From assembly GCA_005777825.1 (NCBI GenBank), contig SXLB01000004.1, positions 1 to 56,903 on the forward strand: a DNA stretch of 56,903 nucleotides, in the 5' to 3' direction. Source of the DNA: Methylotenera sp. Lineage in GTDB: Bacteria > Pseudomonadota > Gammaproteobacteria > Burkholderiales > Methylophilaceae. A program made the translations under genes and the position numbers. Position 1 is the first letter of the stretch. Every line of letters begins with the position of its first letter. The notes under the pieces were generated by a model that made no database searches, was not told the origin of the DNA, and worked only from the letters and a program-made list of their open reading frames with translations. This document shows, in pieces, positions 9,502-19,014 of this stretch.

Positions 9502-9771
9502 ATGACCACAGCAAAATCAAACGAAGACTTGTCATTAAATAAATCGGCGGCAGAGATGCCGCTTAATTTTGAGCAAGCTTACGCCGAACTAGAACAAATT
9601 ATCGCGCAAATGGAAGCGGCACAACTGCCCTTGGATGCCAGCCTAGCCGCTTACCAACGTGGCAACAGCTTGCTGCAATTTTGCCAACAGTCCTTGCTGG
9701 CAGCGGAGCAACAAGTGCAAATTTTAAATGAGCGCAACCAGCTACTGGCTTACAAAAGCCAAGATCAATAA
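9502..9771 (+). CDS. xseB: Exodeoxyribonuclease VII small subunit
   Basis: Small subunit of ExoVII, which degrades single-stranded DNA from both ends; several copies bind one XseA, whose gene is not in this window. The protein is 89 residues, slightly long because of a polar N-terminal extension of about 20. The conserved core is FEQAYAELEQIIAQMEAAQL, followed by LDASLAAYQRGNSLLQFCQQ and a C-terminal coiled region (AEQQVQILNER). The stop is two bases before the ispA start, the usual xseB-ispA-dxs arrangement of proteobacteria. Confidence 0.93.
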   Translation: MTTAKSNEDLSLNKSAAEMPLNFEQAYAELEQIIAQMEAAQLPLDASLAAYQRGNSLLQFCQQSLLAAEQQVQILNERNQLLAYKSQDQ

Positions 9772-9773
9772 TA

Positions 9774-10697
9774 ATGTCTAATGTAGACGATATAAAAAAT
9801 AGTGGCCTAGCTTTTACTAGCTGGGTAGCTAGCAAACAACATCACATTGAATCAACGCTTGAACAATGCCTTCCTGACGCAAATTTAGCCCCATGCATGC
9901 TACACAGTGCCATGCGTTACAGCGCCTTGAAAGGCGGCAAACGTATACGCGCGTTACTTTGTTATGCGGCGGCTGAATTGTCCACATACGAACCTAACGT
10001 TGCTGATGCAAGCGCTTGCGCCATCGAGCTCATACATGCATACTCATTGGTGCACGATGACATGCCCTGTATGGACGATGACGACATGCGCCGCGGCAAG
10101 CCAAGCTGTCACAAGCAATATGATGAAGCGACCGCATTATTAGTTGGTGATGCATTACAGAGTTTAGCGTTTGAAGTGCTATCCCAATCCCAAAATTACG
10201 CTCACAGCCAATTAAGTGCCAACCAACAAATGAAATTGATTAACTTGCTATCTAAAGCAGCCGGTTCCAAAGGAATGGCTGGAGGGCAAGGTATAGACTT
10301 GGCTGCAGTTGGCAAAGACCTCAGCCAAAGCGAACTGGAAACCATGCATAGAATGAAAACCGGCGCGTTAATAGAAGCATCAATCATGCTAGGGGCAATA
10401 AGCGCGGAAAAGTCAAGCCAAGAGGCCATTCAACAGTTTGCCAACAAAATAGGCCTGGCTTTTCAAGTAGTAGACGACATCCTAGACGTCGAAGCCAATA
10501 GCAAAACCTTAGGCAAAACGGCAGGCAAGGATGCCGAAAGCAACAAACCTACCTACGTCTCTACTTTAGGCTTAAGTGCTGCCAAGCAGCACGTCCAAAT
10601 ACTCTACGATCAAGCCATCGATGCCATTCGCCCTTTGGGTGATAAAGCAAACCGTTTAATAGAGTTGGCTGGCTACATTATCCAGCGTAATTTTTAA
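9774..10697 (+). CDS. ispA: Farnesyl diphosphate synthase
   Basis: Adds two isopentenyl diphosphates to DMAPP to make farnesyl diphosphate, the precursor of ubiquinone and undecaprenyl phosphate. The protein is 307 residues. The first Asp-rich motif is at 95-101 (DDMPCMD) followed by DDDMRRGKPSCHK. The second is DDILD at 234-238. GGKRIR at 54-59 binds diphosphate. The first motif (DDx4D) is the bacterial FPP/GPP synthase type. It follows xseB after two bases and precedes dxs by 47, placing two isoprenoid genes together. Confidence 0.96.
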   Translation: MSNVDDIKNSGLAFTSWVASKQHHIESTLEQCLPDANLAPCMLHSAMRYSALKGGKRIRALLCYAAAELSTYEPNVADASACAIELIHAYSLVHDDMPCMDDDDMRRGKPSCHKQYDEATALLVGDALQSLAFEVLSQSQNYAHSQLSANQQMKLINLLSKAAGSKGMAGGQGIDLAAVGKDLSQSELETMHRMKTGALIEASIMLGAISAEKSSQEAIQQFANKIGLAFQVVDDILDVEANSKTLGKTAGKDAESNKPTYVSTLGLSAAKQHVQILYDQAIDAIRPLGDKANRLIELAGYIIQRNF

Positions 10698-10744
10698 CGT
10701 AATTTAGTTCAAATTACCTAGCCGGCAATTTAGGAATCTTTAAG

Positions 10745-12616
10745 GTGACACCATTACTCGACAGCATCAACAGCCCCTTGCAGCTTAAGGCATTAAACCG
10801 CAAGCAACTCAAGTCGTTGGTATTGGAATTGCGCGCATTTATTGTAGACAGCGTGGCTAAAACCGGCGGGCACTTGGCCTCAAATTTAGGCGTGGTGGAA
10901 CTGACTGTGGCCTTGCATTACGTTTTTAATACACCTGATGACAGACTGGTGTGGGACGTAGGCCACCAAACTTACCCGCATAAAATATTGACTGGCCGCC
11001 GTGAGGCAATGGCGAGTTTGCGCAAAGCCAATGGCATAGCCGGCTTTCCTAGGCGCACCGAAAGCGAATACGATGCGTTTGGCACCGGGCACTCCAGCAC
11101 CTCTATTTCTGCCGCATTAGGCATGGCCGTGGCTGCACAAAAAGCCGGGCTTGAACGTCGTGCCGTGGCCATCATTGGCGATGGCGCCATGTCTGCAGGC
11201 ATGGCCTTTGAAGGCTTGAACAACGCCGGTAGCATGGGTGCGAACTTACTGGTTATACTCAACGATAACGACATGAGCATCTCCAATAATGTCGGCGCCT
11301 TAAACAATTATTTATCCAAACTATTGTCCAGTCGTTTCTATGGCTCCATCAAAAAATCTGGCAAAAAAATCTTGTCCACCATGCCGCCCATGATGAAATT
11401 TGCCAAGCGCGCCGAAGAGCACGTTAAAGGCATGGTGTTACCCAGCACTTTATTTGAAGAATTTGGTTTCAATTACATAGGCCCGGTAGACGGCCACGAT
11501 CTGGATGCCTTGATAGACACCTTGCAAAACATCAGGCAACTTAAGGGCCCACAGTTTTTACACATCGTCACGCAAAAAGGCAAAGGCTTTGAGCCGGCTG
11601 AAGAAGACCCGAATAAATTTCACGGCATAGGCAAATTTGATCCTTGCAATGGCGACCTGCTGGCTAATGCCGGTAAAAAAACCTACACACAAGTGTTTGG
11701 CGAATGGCTGGTCGACATGGCGGCGCAAGACGAGCGGCTCATTGGCATCACCCCAGCCATGTGCGACGGCTCTAGCTTAAACACTTTTGCCGCTAAATAC
11801 CCACAGCGTTATTTCGATGTGGGCATCGCCGAGCAACATGCCTTAAGCTTTGCCGCCGGCATGGCCTGCGATGGATTAAAACCGGTTGTGGCCATCTACA
11901 GCACATTTTTACAGCGCGCTTACGACCAATTGGTGCACGACATAGCCTTGCAAAACTTACCGGTATTGTTGGCCATAGACCGCGCTGGCTTGGTCGGTGC
12001 AGACGGCCCTACCCATGCCGGCAGTTTCGACTTAAGCTATTTAAGGTGCATCCCTAACGTGCTGATCATGGCACCCAGCGACGAAAACGAATGCCGAAAA
12101 ATGCTTTACACCGGTTACCAATACGAAGGCGTGGCCGCCGTACGTTATCCACGCGGCAGCGGCACTGGCGCCGTCGTTGAGCAAACCATGCAGGCCATCC
12201 CCATAGGCAAAGGCGAAATCAAACGCCTAAGCTCGGTTAAAGAACCCAAAAACAAAATTGCCATACTAAGCTTTGGCAGCATGCTGGCAGCCTGCCTGCA
12301 TGCCGGTGAAAAACTGGATGCCACCGTCGTCAATATGCGCTTTGTCAAACCCATCGATCAAGCCTTACTTACTAAGTTGGCCATGGACCACAAGGTCTTC
12401 GTCACCGTTGAAGAGAATGCCGTCATGGGCGGCGCCGGGACAGCCACAATGGAAGCCCTGCAAGCCATACAAAATGATACCGGCTTGACCATGCAGACCC
12501 TTTGTTTGGGCTTGCCTGATCATTTCATAGAGCACGGCGTGCATGAAACCATGTTGGCAGAATGCGGCTTGGATGCAGAAGGCATTAGCTGCGCAATTGC
12601 GCGACTAATAACCTAG
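10745..12616 (+). CDS. dxs: 1-deoxy-D-xylulose-5-phosphate synthase
   Basis: First enzyme of the MEP isoprenoid pathway: pyruvate plus glyceraldehyde-3-phosphate gives DXP, using thiamine diphosphate. The protein is 623 residues, of usual length. Visible are [13 protein letters not shown], the TPP motif [18 protein letters not shown]...NDNDMSIS, the pyrimidine-domain segment [17 protein letters not shown], and a C-terminal transketolase domain. The start is GTG with AGGA (10732-10735) nine bases upstream. It ends with TAG. Together with ispA it supplies the C5-C15 isoprenoid route. Confidence 0.97.
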   Translation: MTPLLDSINSPLQLKALNRKQLKSLVLELRAFIVDSVAKTGGHLASNLGVVELTVALHYVFNTPDDRLVWDVGHQTYPHKILTGRREAMASLRKANGIAGFPRRTESEYDAFGTGHSSTSISAALGMAVAAQKAGLERRAVAIIGDGAMSAGMAFEGLNNAGSMGANLLVILNDNDMSISNNVGALNNYLSKLLSSRFYGSIKKSGKKILSTMPPMMKFAKRAEEHVKGMVLPSTLFEEFGFNYIGPVDGHDLDALIDTLQNIRQLKGPQFLHIVTQKGKGFEPAEEDPNKFHGIGKFDPCNGDLLANAGKKTYTQVFGEWLVDMAAQDERLIGITPAMCDGSSLNTFAAKYPQRYFDVGIAEQHALSFAAGMACDGLKPVVAIYSTFLQRAYDQLVHDIALQNLPVLLAIDRAGLVGADGPTHAGSFDLSYLRCIPNVLIMAPSDENECRKMLYTGYQYEGVAAVRYPRGSGTGAVVEQTMQAIPIGKGEIKRLSSVKEPKNKIAILSFGSMLAACLHAGEKLDATVVNMRFVKPIDQALLTKLAMDHKVFVTVEENAVMGGAGTATMEALQAIQNDTGLTMQTLCLGLPDHFIEHGVHETMLAECGLDAEGISCAIARLIT

Positions 12617-12661
12617 TGTTATACTCAAGTATTATCAGCTAAACGCCAACCAGGATAAGTA

Positions 12662-13471
12662 ATGACAGAAGCTACGCCCACCTGCCCCATAGAAGACGTA
12701 CAAAACACCGTGGACACACGCCATATCGCCATTGATAAAGTGGGCATCAAGGCCATACGCCACCCCATTGTCGTCAAAGACAAATCCGCTGGCGAGCAAC
12801 ACACCATCGCCGTATTCAATATGTACGTGCATCTGCCACAGCAGTTCAAAGGCACGCACATGTCGCGCTTTGTTGAAATACTGAATGTAAACGAGCACGC
12901 CATTTCCTTAGAGTCGTTTGAAACCATACTGCGTGAAATGGTTAAGCGTTTAGAAGCCGAATCCGGTCACGTAGAAATGACTTTCCCCTATTTCGTCAAT
13001 AAAGCCGCGCCGGTTTCTGGCGTGAAGAGCTTACTCGATTACGAAGTGACCTTCATAGGCGAGATCAATCATGGCCAATTCGACATTACCGTAAAAGTAT
13101 TGGTGCCGGTAACCAGTCTCTGTCCCTGCAGCAAAAAAATATCCGACTACGGTGCGCACAATCAACGCAGCCATGTCACGGTCACGGCGCTGATCAATGA
13201 TTTTATCTGGATAGAAGACATCATCAACCTGGTGGAAAAACAAGCCTCTTGCGAGTTGTATGGCTTATTAAAACGACCGGATGAAAAATTTGTCACCGAA
13301 CGGGCTTACGATAACCCAAAATTTGTCGAAGACATGGTGAGGGACGTGGCAGCACAATTGTCCGCAGAAAAACGCATCGTGGCCTACACCGTGGAAAGTG
13401 AAAACTTCGAGAGCATACACAACCATTCAGCTTACGCGTTGATCAGCCACGATAAACGCAAGTCGGCTTAA
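12662..13471 (+). CDS. folE2: GTP cyclohydrolase IB (FolE2)
   Basis: Converts GTP to 7,8-dihydroneopterin triphosphate, the first step of tetrahydrofolate synthesis. It is the alternative type that works without strictly bound zinc. The protein is 269 residues, one T-fold domain. The signature [20 protein letters not shown] lies at about 151-170, with metal/catalytic Cys154 or Cys156 and His166. The later segment [18 protein letters not shown] holds family-conserved Glu residues. It sits 45 bases after dxs and converges with the MFS gene. Whether a zinc-type FolE exists elsewhere cannot be seen. Confidence 0.95.
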   Translation: MTEATPTCPIEDVQNTVDTRHIAIDKVGIKAIRHPIVVKDKSAGEQHTIAVFNMYVHLPQQFKGTHMSRFVEILNVNEHAISLESFETILREMVKRLEAESGHVEMTFPYFVNKAAPVSGVKSLLDYEVTFIGEINHGQFDITVKVLVPVTSLCPCSKKISDYGAHNQRSHVTVTALINDFIWIEDIINLVEKQASCELYGLLKRPDEKFVTERAYDNPKFVEDMVRDVAAQLSAEKRIVAYTVESENFESIHNHSAYALISHDKRKSA

Positions 13472-13487
13472 GGTAGTCTAACTAGAG

Positions 13488-14678
13488 CTAGCCAAACAAA
13501 CCGCGCTGATGCTGCTGCGCGCTTAATTTCAGTCCTATGGCAATCACCAAAAACCCCAGCAATGGAAAGAGCGCGGCCAACATGAAGGTGTGCTGACCGC
13601 CTAGGTATTGCAGAGCATAGCCACCGGCCACCCCGCCCAATGTGCCACCTATGCCATAGGCCACGCTGTTGTATATGGCCTGGCCTTTGGCCTGATGCCG
13701 GCCATTGAAGAAACGCGCAATGACTTCCACTGAGGCAGCATGAAAACTACCAAAGGTAGCGGCATGCAAGGTTTGCGCCAGCAGCATGATGGGCCAAGAA
13801 TCAATTGCCCAACCAATTAAGCTAAAGCGCAAAACGGCTAAAGCCAGGCTGACTAATAATATGGCTTTTAAACTAAATCGCGCCATGATTTTCGGCATGG
13901 CCATAAACACAGCGATCTCACACACCACCCCAACGGCCCACAACAAGCCTATGACAGTTTTGCTGTATCCGTGATCACTTAGGTATATGGAGTAAAAATT
14001 ATAGAGCACGCCATGCGCCGTCACCATCAAGGCACAGCCTAATAACAAGGCCATCACATTAGGTTGCCGCATCAGTTGCCAAATGGAATAATCGTCGTGC
14101 TCATGCGCCGCGACAATGGCTTCAGGCAAGCCGAAGGACAAAACAAACAAGGTCATCTGCACAAACAGCAAAAACCATAACAGGCTGCGTATACCAGAAA
14201 AATCAATCCAAAAACCCAGCACCACGGCAGCGACAATAAATCCCAGGGAACCCCACATACGTATGCGACTGTAATGGCCATTCGTCGTGGCCAAATGGGC
14301 CAAGGTCAAGGATTCCGCTAAGGGCAAGGTGGAACTGGTAAACAAACTTAAGGCCGCCATGACAAAAAACAGCCAGTAAAAGCCGTGTGCCCAAAACACC
14401 GCAGTAAAGCCACACAAACCTAAAAAGGCCGTCAGCTTAATCCACTGCGCACGTTTCCCAGTGTGATCAGCCAACCAACCCCAAAAATTAGGTGCAAAAA
14501 TACGGCTGATTTGAAACAAAGACATCAGTATGCCGATATCGGCCGGACTAAATTGCTCAGACTTGAGGTACAAACCCCAATACGGCACAAACGCACCAAC
14601 AAAGAAGTAGTAAATGAAGTAAAACCGGGACAGCTTAAAATGGAGTTTTGTGTGCATAAACAGGGCGTAGATGGACAT
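13488..14678 (-). CDS. MFS transporter, 12 membrane helices
   Basis: The protein is 396 residues with about 12 hydrophobic helices. It resembles the MFS_1-like / phenylpropionate permease (HcaT) group: the N-terminal FYFIYYFFVGAFVPYWGLYL and the loop motif WGWLADHTGKRAQW are typical. The substrate is unknown. The annotated ATG at 14678 stands directly after the T-run of the upstream gene's terminator and lacks a ribosome-binding site. The in-frame ATG at 14657 (MHTKLHFKLSRFYF) is an alternative start. No metabolic neighbour points to a substrate. Confidence 0.88.
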   Translation of the reverse strand: MSIYALFMHTKLHFKLSRFYFIYYFFVGAFVPYWGLYLKSEQFSPADIGILMSLFQISRIFAPNFWGWLADHTGKRAQWIKLTAFLGLCGFTAVFWAHGFYWLFFVMAALSLFTSSTLPLAESLTLAHLATTNGHYSRIRMWGSLGFIVAAVVLGFWIDFSGIRSLLWFLLFVQMTLFVLSFGLPEAIVAAHEHDDYSIWQLMRQPNVMALLLGCALMVTAHGVLYNFYSIYLSDHGYSKTVIGLLWAVGVVCEIAVFMAMPKIMARFSLKAILLVSLALAVLRFSLIGWAIDSWPIMLLAQTLHAATFGSFHAASVEVIARFFNGRHQAKGQAIYNSVAYGIGGTLGGVAGGYALQYLGGQHTFMLAALFPLLGFLVIAIGLKLSAQQHQRGLFG

Positions 14679-14681
14679 AAA

Positions 14682-14703
14682 AAAGTCGGCTGACGCCGAC
14701 TTT
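14682..14703 (-). terminator. Rho-independent terminator of the YdcH-like gene
   Basis: A perfect 9-bp stem (AAAGTCGGC / GCCGACTTT) with a TGAC loop. On the minus strand it is followed by TTTTTT and immediately by the first possible MFS start codon. Confidence 0.85.
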
Positions 14704-14714
14704 CATCTGCCTAA

Positions 14715-14957
14715 TTAGTTGACCAGCATGGCATACAGCTGATCTTTGAGCAAAGCGCGCTCTTTTTTTTGCGTTACCAAGGTCTCGTCCGCCACTGGCG
14801 CGCCCTCACCCTCAAGACGCTCTACGTCTTTGGTTAAGGCATGGTAAGCGTCGAATAGCTTAGCAAAATGGGCGTTGCTCATTTTTAAGCCGTGTATTTT
14901 ATCTTTGTGTTGGGGAAATTCGTGGGCCAAATCGTGATGCTCAATGTTCATGGTCAT
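14715..14957 (-). CDS. YdcH-family (DUF465) small protein
   Basis: The protein is 80 residues, charged and helical, matching the DUF465/YdcH family: EFPQHKDKIHGLKMSNAHFAKL, then YHALTKDVERLEGE and a C-terminal KKERALLKDQLYAML. The molecular function of the family is not established. A good ribosome-binding site (AAGGAATG) precedes the ATG, and the gene has its own terminator, so it looks monocistronic. The 140 bases upstream, between it and aroC, hold no gene that I can support. Confidence 0.9.
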   Translation of the reverse strand: MTMNIEHHDLAHEFPQHKDKIHGLKMSNAHFAKLFDAYHALTKDVERLEGEGAPVADETLVTQKKERALLKDQLYAMLVN

Positions 14958-15097
14958 TCCTTAAAAATTAATCGAATCTAAGTCTAAGCGTCCACCCCTA
15001 ACAAGCGAACACCTTAGCTTATGCTTTCATTGTAAAAGCAAGGCCTTTTGCGGCGCATGATCTACATCAAAGCCAAGCATTAAATTAGTCCATGAGA

Positions 15098-16192
15098 TTA
15101 AACGATATGAGGGGCATGACTTTGCACGTCGGCATTTTGCCCGCGGTGACGCAGGGCATGGTCGATCAGCACTAAGGCTAACATGGCCTCGACTATAGGC
15201 GTCGCGCGCACACCAACGCAAGGATCGTGGCGGCCGGTGGTTTCCATCAATACCGCTAGGCCGTCTTTATCGACGGATCGGCGTGGCTGCGGAATGCTAG
15301 AAGTTGGCTTTAACGCCACGTTAACCTGTATGCTTTGGCCAGTTGAGATGCCGCCTAAAATGCCACCGGCGTGATTGCTAACAAACCCTTGCGGGGTCAT
15401 TTCATCAGAATGCTCGCTGCCACGCTGGGCAACAGCGGCAAAACCGGCACCAATTTCCACGCCTTTCACGGCATTAATGCTCATCATGGCGTAAGCGATT
15501 TCGGCATCCAATCGATCAAAAACCGGTTCGCCCCAGCCGACCGGCACCCCTTCGGCAACCACGGTAATTTGTGCGCCGACTGAATCACGGGCGGCACGCA
15601 CTTCGTCTAAATAATTCGCCAACTCTGGCAACATCGCCACATTGGCCGAAAAGAAATCGTTGTCCGGGTGCTGCAATGCATCCCAACTGACGAAAGGAAT
15701 GGCTAACGTACCCAACTGGCTCATGTAAGCCCTAACCGTCACGCCATAGCGTTGCTTCAACCATTTTTTCGCTATGGCGCCAGCCGCCACCCGTACCGCA
15801 GTTTCGCGCGCACTGGAGCGACCGCCGCCACGGTAATCGCGTATGCCGTATTTTTGACTGTAGGTATAATCGGCATGGCCAGGCCTAAATGTGTCCATGA
15901 TCTTCGAGTAGTCTTGACTGCGTTGGTCGGTATTGCGTATTAACAAGCCTATGGGCGCGCCTGTGGTTTTGCCTTCAAACACACCAGACAGGATTTCCAC
16001 GGCATCGGCTTCTTTACGCTGGGTAACGTGCCGCGAGGTGCCGGGTTTACGTCGGTCTAAATCCACTTGCAAATCGGCCGCCGACAATTCCAGGCCTGGC
16101 GGGCAACCGTCCACCACCCCGCCTATTGCCGCGCCGTGAGATTCACCGAAAGAAGTTAAGGTGAATAGCGTACCTATGGTGTTACCAGACAT
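15098..16192 (-). CDS. aroC: Chorismate synthase
   Basis: Last shikimate-pathway enzyme: converts EPSP to chorismate with reduced FMN. The protein is 364 residues, of normal length. Signatures: [18 protein letters not shown] near residue 16, the [19 protein letters not shown] signature near 120-140 and the C-terminal [18 protein letters not shown]. It follows the amidotransferase gene by 51 bases on the same strand and may share its transcript. Confidence 0.98.
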   Translation of the reverse strand: MSGNTIGTLFTLTSFGESHGAAIGGVVDGCPPGLELSAADLQVDLDRRKPGTSRHVTQRKEADAVEILSGVFEGKTTGAPIGLLIRNTDQRSQDYSKIMDTFRPGHADYTYSQKYGIRDYRGGGRSSARETAVRVAAGAIAKKWLKQRYGVTVRAYMSQLGTLAIPFVSWDALQHPDNDFFSANVAMLPELANYLDEVRAARDSVGAQITVVAEGVPVGWGEPVFDRLDAEIAYAMMSINAVKGVEIGAGFAAVAQRGSEHSDEMTPQGFVSNHAGGILGGISTGQSIQVNVALKPTSSIPQPRRSVDKDGLAVLMETTGRHDPCVGVRATPIVEAMLALVLIDHALRHRGQNADVQSHAPHIV

Positions 16193-16243
16193 AATGGATT
16201 TCTCTTAAAAGTTTGTTCGATTTTAACATACTGCCGATGCACA

Positions 16244-16948
16244 TTACAGCAAGCCCTTAATCCACTGACCATAAAGCTGCCTGGCCACTTTCTGCAAGAA
16301 AAAACAGTGCAAAGGCAAATTAATTTGCATGTCATCGGCTTGTTGCACAGCCGGACTGGCACTGGCCTCGAGCAACTCTTGCCGTCCTTCTTCGCACCAA
16401 TTCTTTATCATGTCTGGGGTCATTTCGATGTGGCATTGCAAGGCCAAATGCTTGCCCATCGCATACGCTTGATGTTGACAATGCTCGCTGGTCAACAAGT
16501 GCGTAGCGCCTGCTGGCAAATCAAAGGTTTCGCCGTGCCAATGAAAGCCATAAAACTGCTCGATATCAGCCATCCAATGCTGGGCTTCTGGATTAGCCAC
16601 CACCGTAACCGCAGCCCAGCCTATTTCTTTGTGCGGATTTTTGCTGACCTGCGCCCCACATGCTTTGGCCATCAACTGCCCACCCAAGCAATGCCCTAAC
16701 ACCGGCAGGTCCATCGCCATGGCTTGCTTAATGAGGTCCAAGACGGCATCAATCCATGGCAATTCATCGTTAACGCTCATGGGGCCACCCATTAAAACCA
16801 GGCCACTGTAGTCGGCTATATTAGCCGGCAAGTTAGCCATATCGCTGGTATCAAACACAACACTGGCTATGCCGTTTTCATTTAAAAAAGTGGCTAAAAA
16901 GCCCGGGCCTTCGTGCGCTACGTTTCGAAATATAGCGACCGGCTTCAT
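16244..16948 (-). CDS. Class I glutamine amidotransferase-like protein
   Basis: The protein is 234 residues with one GATase1 domain. The triad is complete: Cys87 in GHCLGGQ, His173 and Glu175 in [16 protein letters not shown] is the oxyanion-strand motif. It resembles the GMP-synthase-like stand-alone amidotransferases, whose partners are mostly unknown. About 35 C-terminal residues follow the domain. Its start overlaps the end of rluE by 4 bases (ATGA type), so the two are translationally coupled. The substrate cannot be deduced. Confidence 0.88.
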   Translation of the reverse strand: MKPVAIFRNVAHEGPGFLATFLNENGIASVVFDTSDMANLPANIADYSGLVLMGGPMSVNDELPWIDAVLDLIKQAMAMDLPVLGHCLGGQLMAKACGAQVSKNPHKEIGWAAVTVVANPEAQHWMADIEQFYGFHWHGETFDLPAGATHLLTSEHCQHQAYAMGKHLALQCHIEMTPDMIKNWCEEGRQELLEASASPAVQQADDMQINLPLHCFFLQKVARQLYGQWIKGLL

Positions 16949-17481
16949 GCGCTTACCACTTTATACTCGCCGTTTGCCAGGCCCTCTAAGGTGTAAGCGC
17001 CTATGGCATAGCGAATTAAACGCAAGGTAGGAAAGCCGATGTGTGCGGTCATGCGCCTGACTTGGCGATTCTTACCTTCACTGATTTTAATTTCCAACCA
17101 AGTGGTGGGAATGGCTTTGCGCTCGCGTATGGGCGGTGTTCTTGGCCACAACAATGGAGGCGTATCGATGATGCGCACGGCCGCGGCCTGGGTCACAAAA
17201 TCGGACAGCGCCACACCCAACCTTAATGGCGCCAAATCCTCCTCACTAGGCTGACCTTCGACTTGCGCCCAATAGGTTTTAATTTCTTTGTGTTTAGGGT
17301 CGCTCAAACGGTGTTGCAACATTCCATCATCGGTTAGAATAAGTAAACCTTCGCTATCGGTATCCAGGCGACCTGCCGCGTACACCTGGGGTATAGCAAT
17401 AAAGTCTTTTAACGTAAGGTGCTTTTCGTGCGGACTAAATTGGCACACTACGTTAAACGGTTTGTTAAATAAAATTATCAT
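16945..17481 (-). CDS. rluE: 23S rRNA pseudouridine synthase, RluE type
   Basis: Makes a pseudouridine in 23S rRNA (U2457 in E. coli for RluE). The protein is 178 residues, with no S4 domain, like RluE. Catalytic Asp40 is in the RsuA-family motif [14 protein letters not shown]. The C-terminal signature [20 protein letters not shown] plus [15 protein letters not shown] favours RluE over RluB/F/RsuA. It is divergent from icd, with 41 bases between the start codons, so the two promoters must overlap there. Confidence 0.92.
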   Translation of the reverse strand: MIILFNKPFNVVCQFSPHEKHLTLKDFIAIPQVYAAGRLDTDSEGLLILTDDGMLQHRLSDPKHKEIKTYWAQVEGQPSEEDLAPLRLGVALSDFVTQAAAVRIIDTPPLLWPRTPPIRERKAIPTTWLEIKISEGKNRQVRRMTAHIGFPTLRLIRYAIGAYTLEGLANGEYKVVSA

Positions 17482-17522
17482 TAAACACTTACACCATTAA
17501 AATCATCAGCTTAGGGAAAAAT

Positions 17523-18779
17523 ATGACTGCAAAAAACAGCGCCACCGGCAAAATCATCAAGCCTGCTTACGGGGAAAAAATTACCGTCAACGCCGACAAC
17601 ACACTGCAGGTACCCAACCAGCCTATTATCCCATTTATTGAGGGCGATGGCATAGGCGCCGACATCACGCCACCCATGATTAAAGTGGTCGATGCCGCAG
17701 TCAATAAAGCTTACCAAGGCAGCAAAAAAATAGCTTGGATGGAAGTCTATGCTGGGGAAAAAGCCACCAAGGTTTACGGCGAGAACGAATGGTTGCCGGC
17801 TGAAACCATGGCCGCCGTGCGTGACTACGTGGTATCGATTAAAGGCCCGCTGACCACCCCGGTGGGCGGTGGCATACGATCATTGAATGTATCGCTACGC
17901 CAAGAATTGGATCTATACGTCTGCTTGCGCCCGGTGCAATATTTTACCGGCGTACCTAGCCCAGTTAAGCACCCAGAAAAAACCGACATGGTTATTTTCC
18001 GTGAAAACACCGAAGACATTTATGCCGGCATAGAATGGGCGGCGGGCACGGACGAAGCGGCAAAAGTCATACAATTTATCAGCGACATGGGCATGCGCAA
18101 AAAAATTCGCTTCCCGGATTCCTCAGCCATAGGCATCAAACCGGTTTCCATAGACGGCAGCAAACGCTTGGTGCGTAAAGCCATACAATACGCCATAGAC
18201 AACAACAGACGCTCGGTGACCATTGCCCATAAAGGCAACATCATGAAATTCACCGAGGGCGGATTCCGTGACTGGGGCTACGAAGTGGCTAAACAAGAAT
18301 TTGGCGCAGTCGAAATAGACGGCGGCCCATGGTGCAAGTTGCCTAACGGCATGATCATTAAAGACTGCATCGCCGATGCCTTCTTGCAAGAAATTTTATT
18401 GCACCCGCAAGACTACGACGTAGTGGCCACCCTTAATTTAAATGGCGACTACATGAGTGACGCCTTGGCAGCCCAAGTGGGCGGCATAGGCATTGCCCCA
18501 GGCGCCAACCTAAGCGATACGGTTGCCATGTTTGAAGCCACGCACGGCACGGCACCAAAAATTGCCGGCAAAGACTTAGCCAACCCTAGCTCCATCATCC
18601 TCTCGGCCGAAATGATGTTGCGCCATTTAGGCTGGACAGAGGCGGCGGATTTGGTCTTACAAGGCGTCGCCAAAGCCATCTTAGCCAAGCGCGTGACCGG
18701 CGATTTTGCCAGCGAAATGCAAGGCGCAAGCCAAGTAGGCACAGCCCAATTCGCCAATGAAATTATTGCTAATATGTAA
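17523..18779 (+). CDS. icd: Isocitrate dehydrogenase, homodimeric E. coli type
   Basis: Oxidises isocitrate to 2-oxoglutarate and CO2. The protein is 418 residues. The substrate site is intact, including [13 protein letters not shown] with Ser120, equivalent to the E. coli phosphorylation site Ser113. The cofactor site is unusual: aligned to E. coli NADP residues Lys344, Tyr345, Val351, Tyr391 and Arg395, this protein has Lys346, Ile347, Ala353, Gly393 and Ser397. Four of the five differ, and three of those match the known NAD-type set (Ile, Ala, Ser). NAD or dual use is therefore likely. The gene is monocistronic, with a GC-rich hairpin after its stop. Confidence 0.97.
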   Translation: MTAKNSATGKIIKPAYGEKITVNADNTLQVPNQPIIPFIEGDGIGADITPPMIKVVDAAVNKAYQGSKKIAWMEVYAGEKATKVYGENEWLPAETMAAVRDYVVSIKGPLTTPVGGGIRSLNVSLRQELDLYVCLRPVQYFTGVPSPVKHPEKTDMVIFRENTEDIYAGIEWAAGTDEAAKVIQFISDMGMRKKIRFPDSSAIGIKPVSIDGSKRLVRKAIQYAIDNNRRSVTIAHKGNIMKFTEGGFRDWGYEVAKQEFGAVEIDGGPWCKLPNGMIIKDCIADAFLQEILLHPQDYDVVATLNLNGDYMSDALAAQVGGIGIAPGANLSDTVAMFEATHGTAPKIAGKDLANPSSIILSAEMMLRHLGWTEAADLVLQGVAKAILAKRVTGDFASEMQGASQVGTAQFANEIIANM

Positions 18780-18788
18780 TGCGCCAGA

Positions 18789-18815
18789 GCAAGGTCCCAT
18801 CCCAAGGGGCCTTGC
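18789..18815 (+). other. Hairpin after icd, possible terminator
   Basis: A 10-bp stem GCAAGGTCCC / GGGGCCTTGC (one G-T pair) with a 7-base loop, 9 bases after the icd stop. No T-run follows, so it may be an mRNA end-stabiliser rather than an intrinsic terminator. Confidence 0.5.
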
Positions 18816-18916
18816 CTCGTGGCTAGAATTCAGCAAAGCCGCCCGTTTATTGCACATTGGTTTACAATGGCTAGTCTGCTATTTACCAATCCTACCCATT
18901 AAGCGCTGCTAATTAT

Positions 18917-19014
18917 ATGGCCACTGCACCTTCATCAATCAGCTAATATTAAGCAAAAAGTTAAACCCGCAAATCATCGCGCAAACTTCTGCCCAGGCCT
19001 TTGGCTTACCTTAT
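18917..19014 (+). pseudogene. pilB: Damaged 5' end of pilB (frame break and missing codons)
   Basis: ATG 18917 opens MATAPSSIS, a normal-looking PilB N-terminus, and hits TAA at 18944-18946. The pilB frame is shifted by one base here and reads LILSKKLNPQIIAQTSAQAF, clear PilB sequence, back to a stop at 18910 with no ATG or GTG. Known PilB proteins carry about 20-25 more residues between these two parts, so a deletion of length 1 modulo 3 would explain both the loss and the frame change. Confidence 0.7.
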
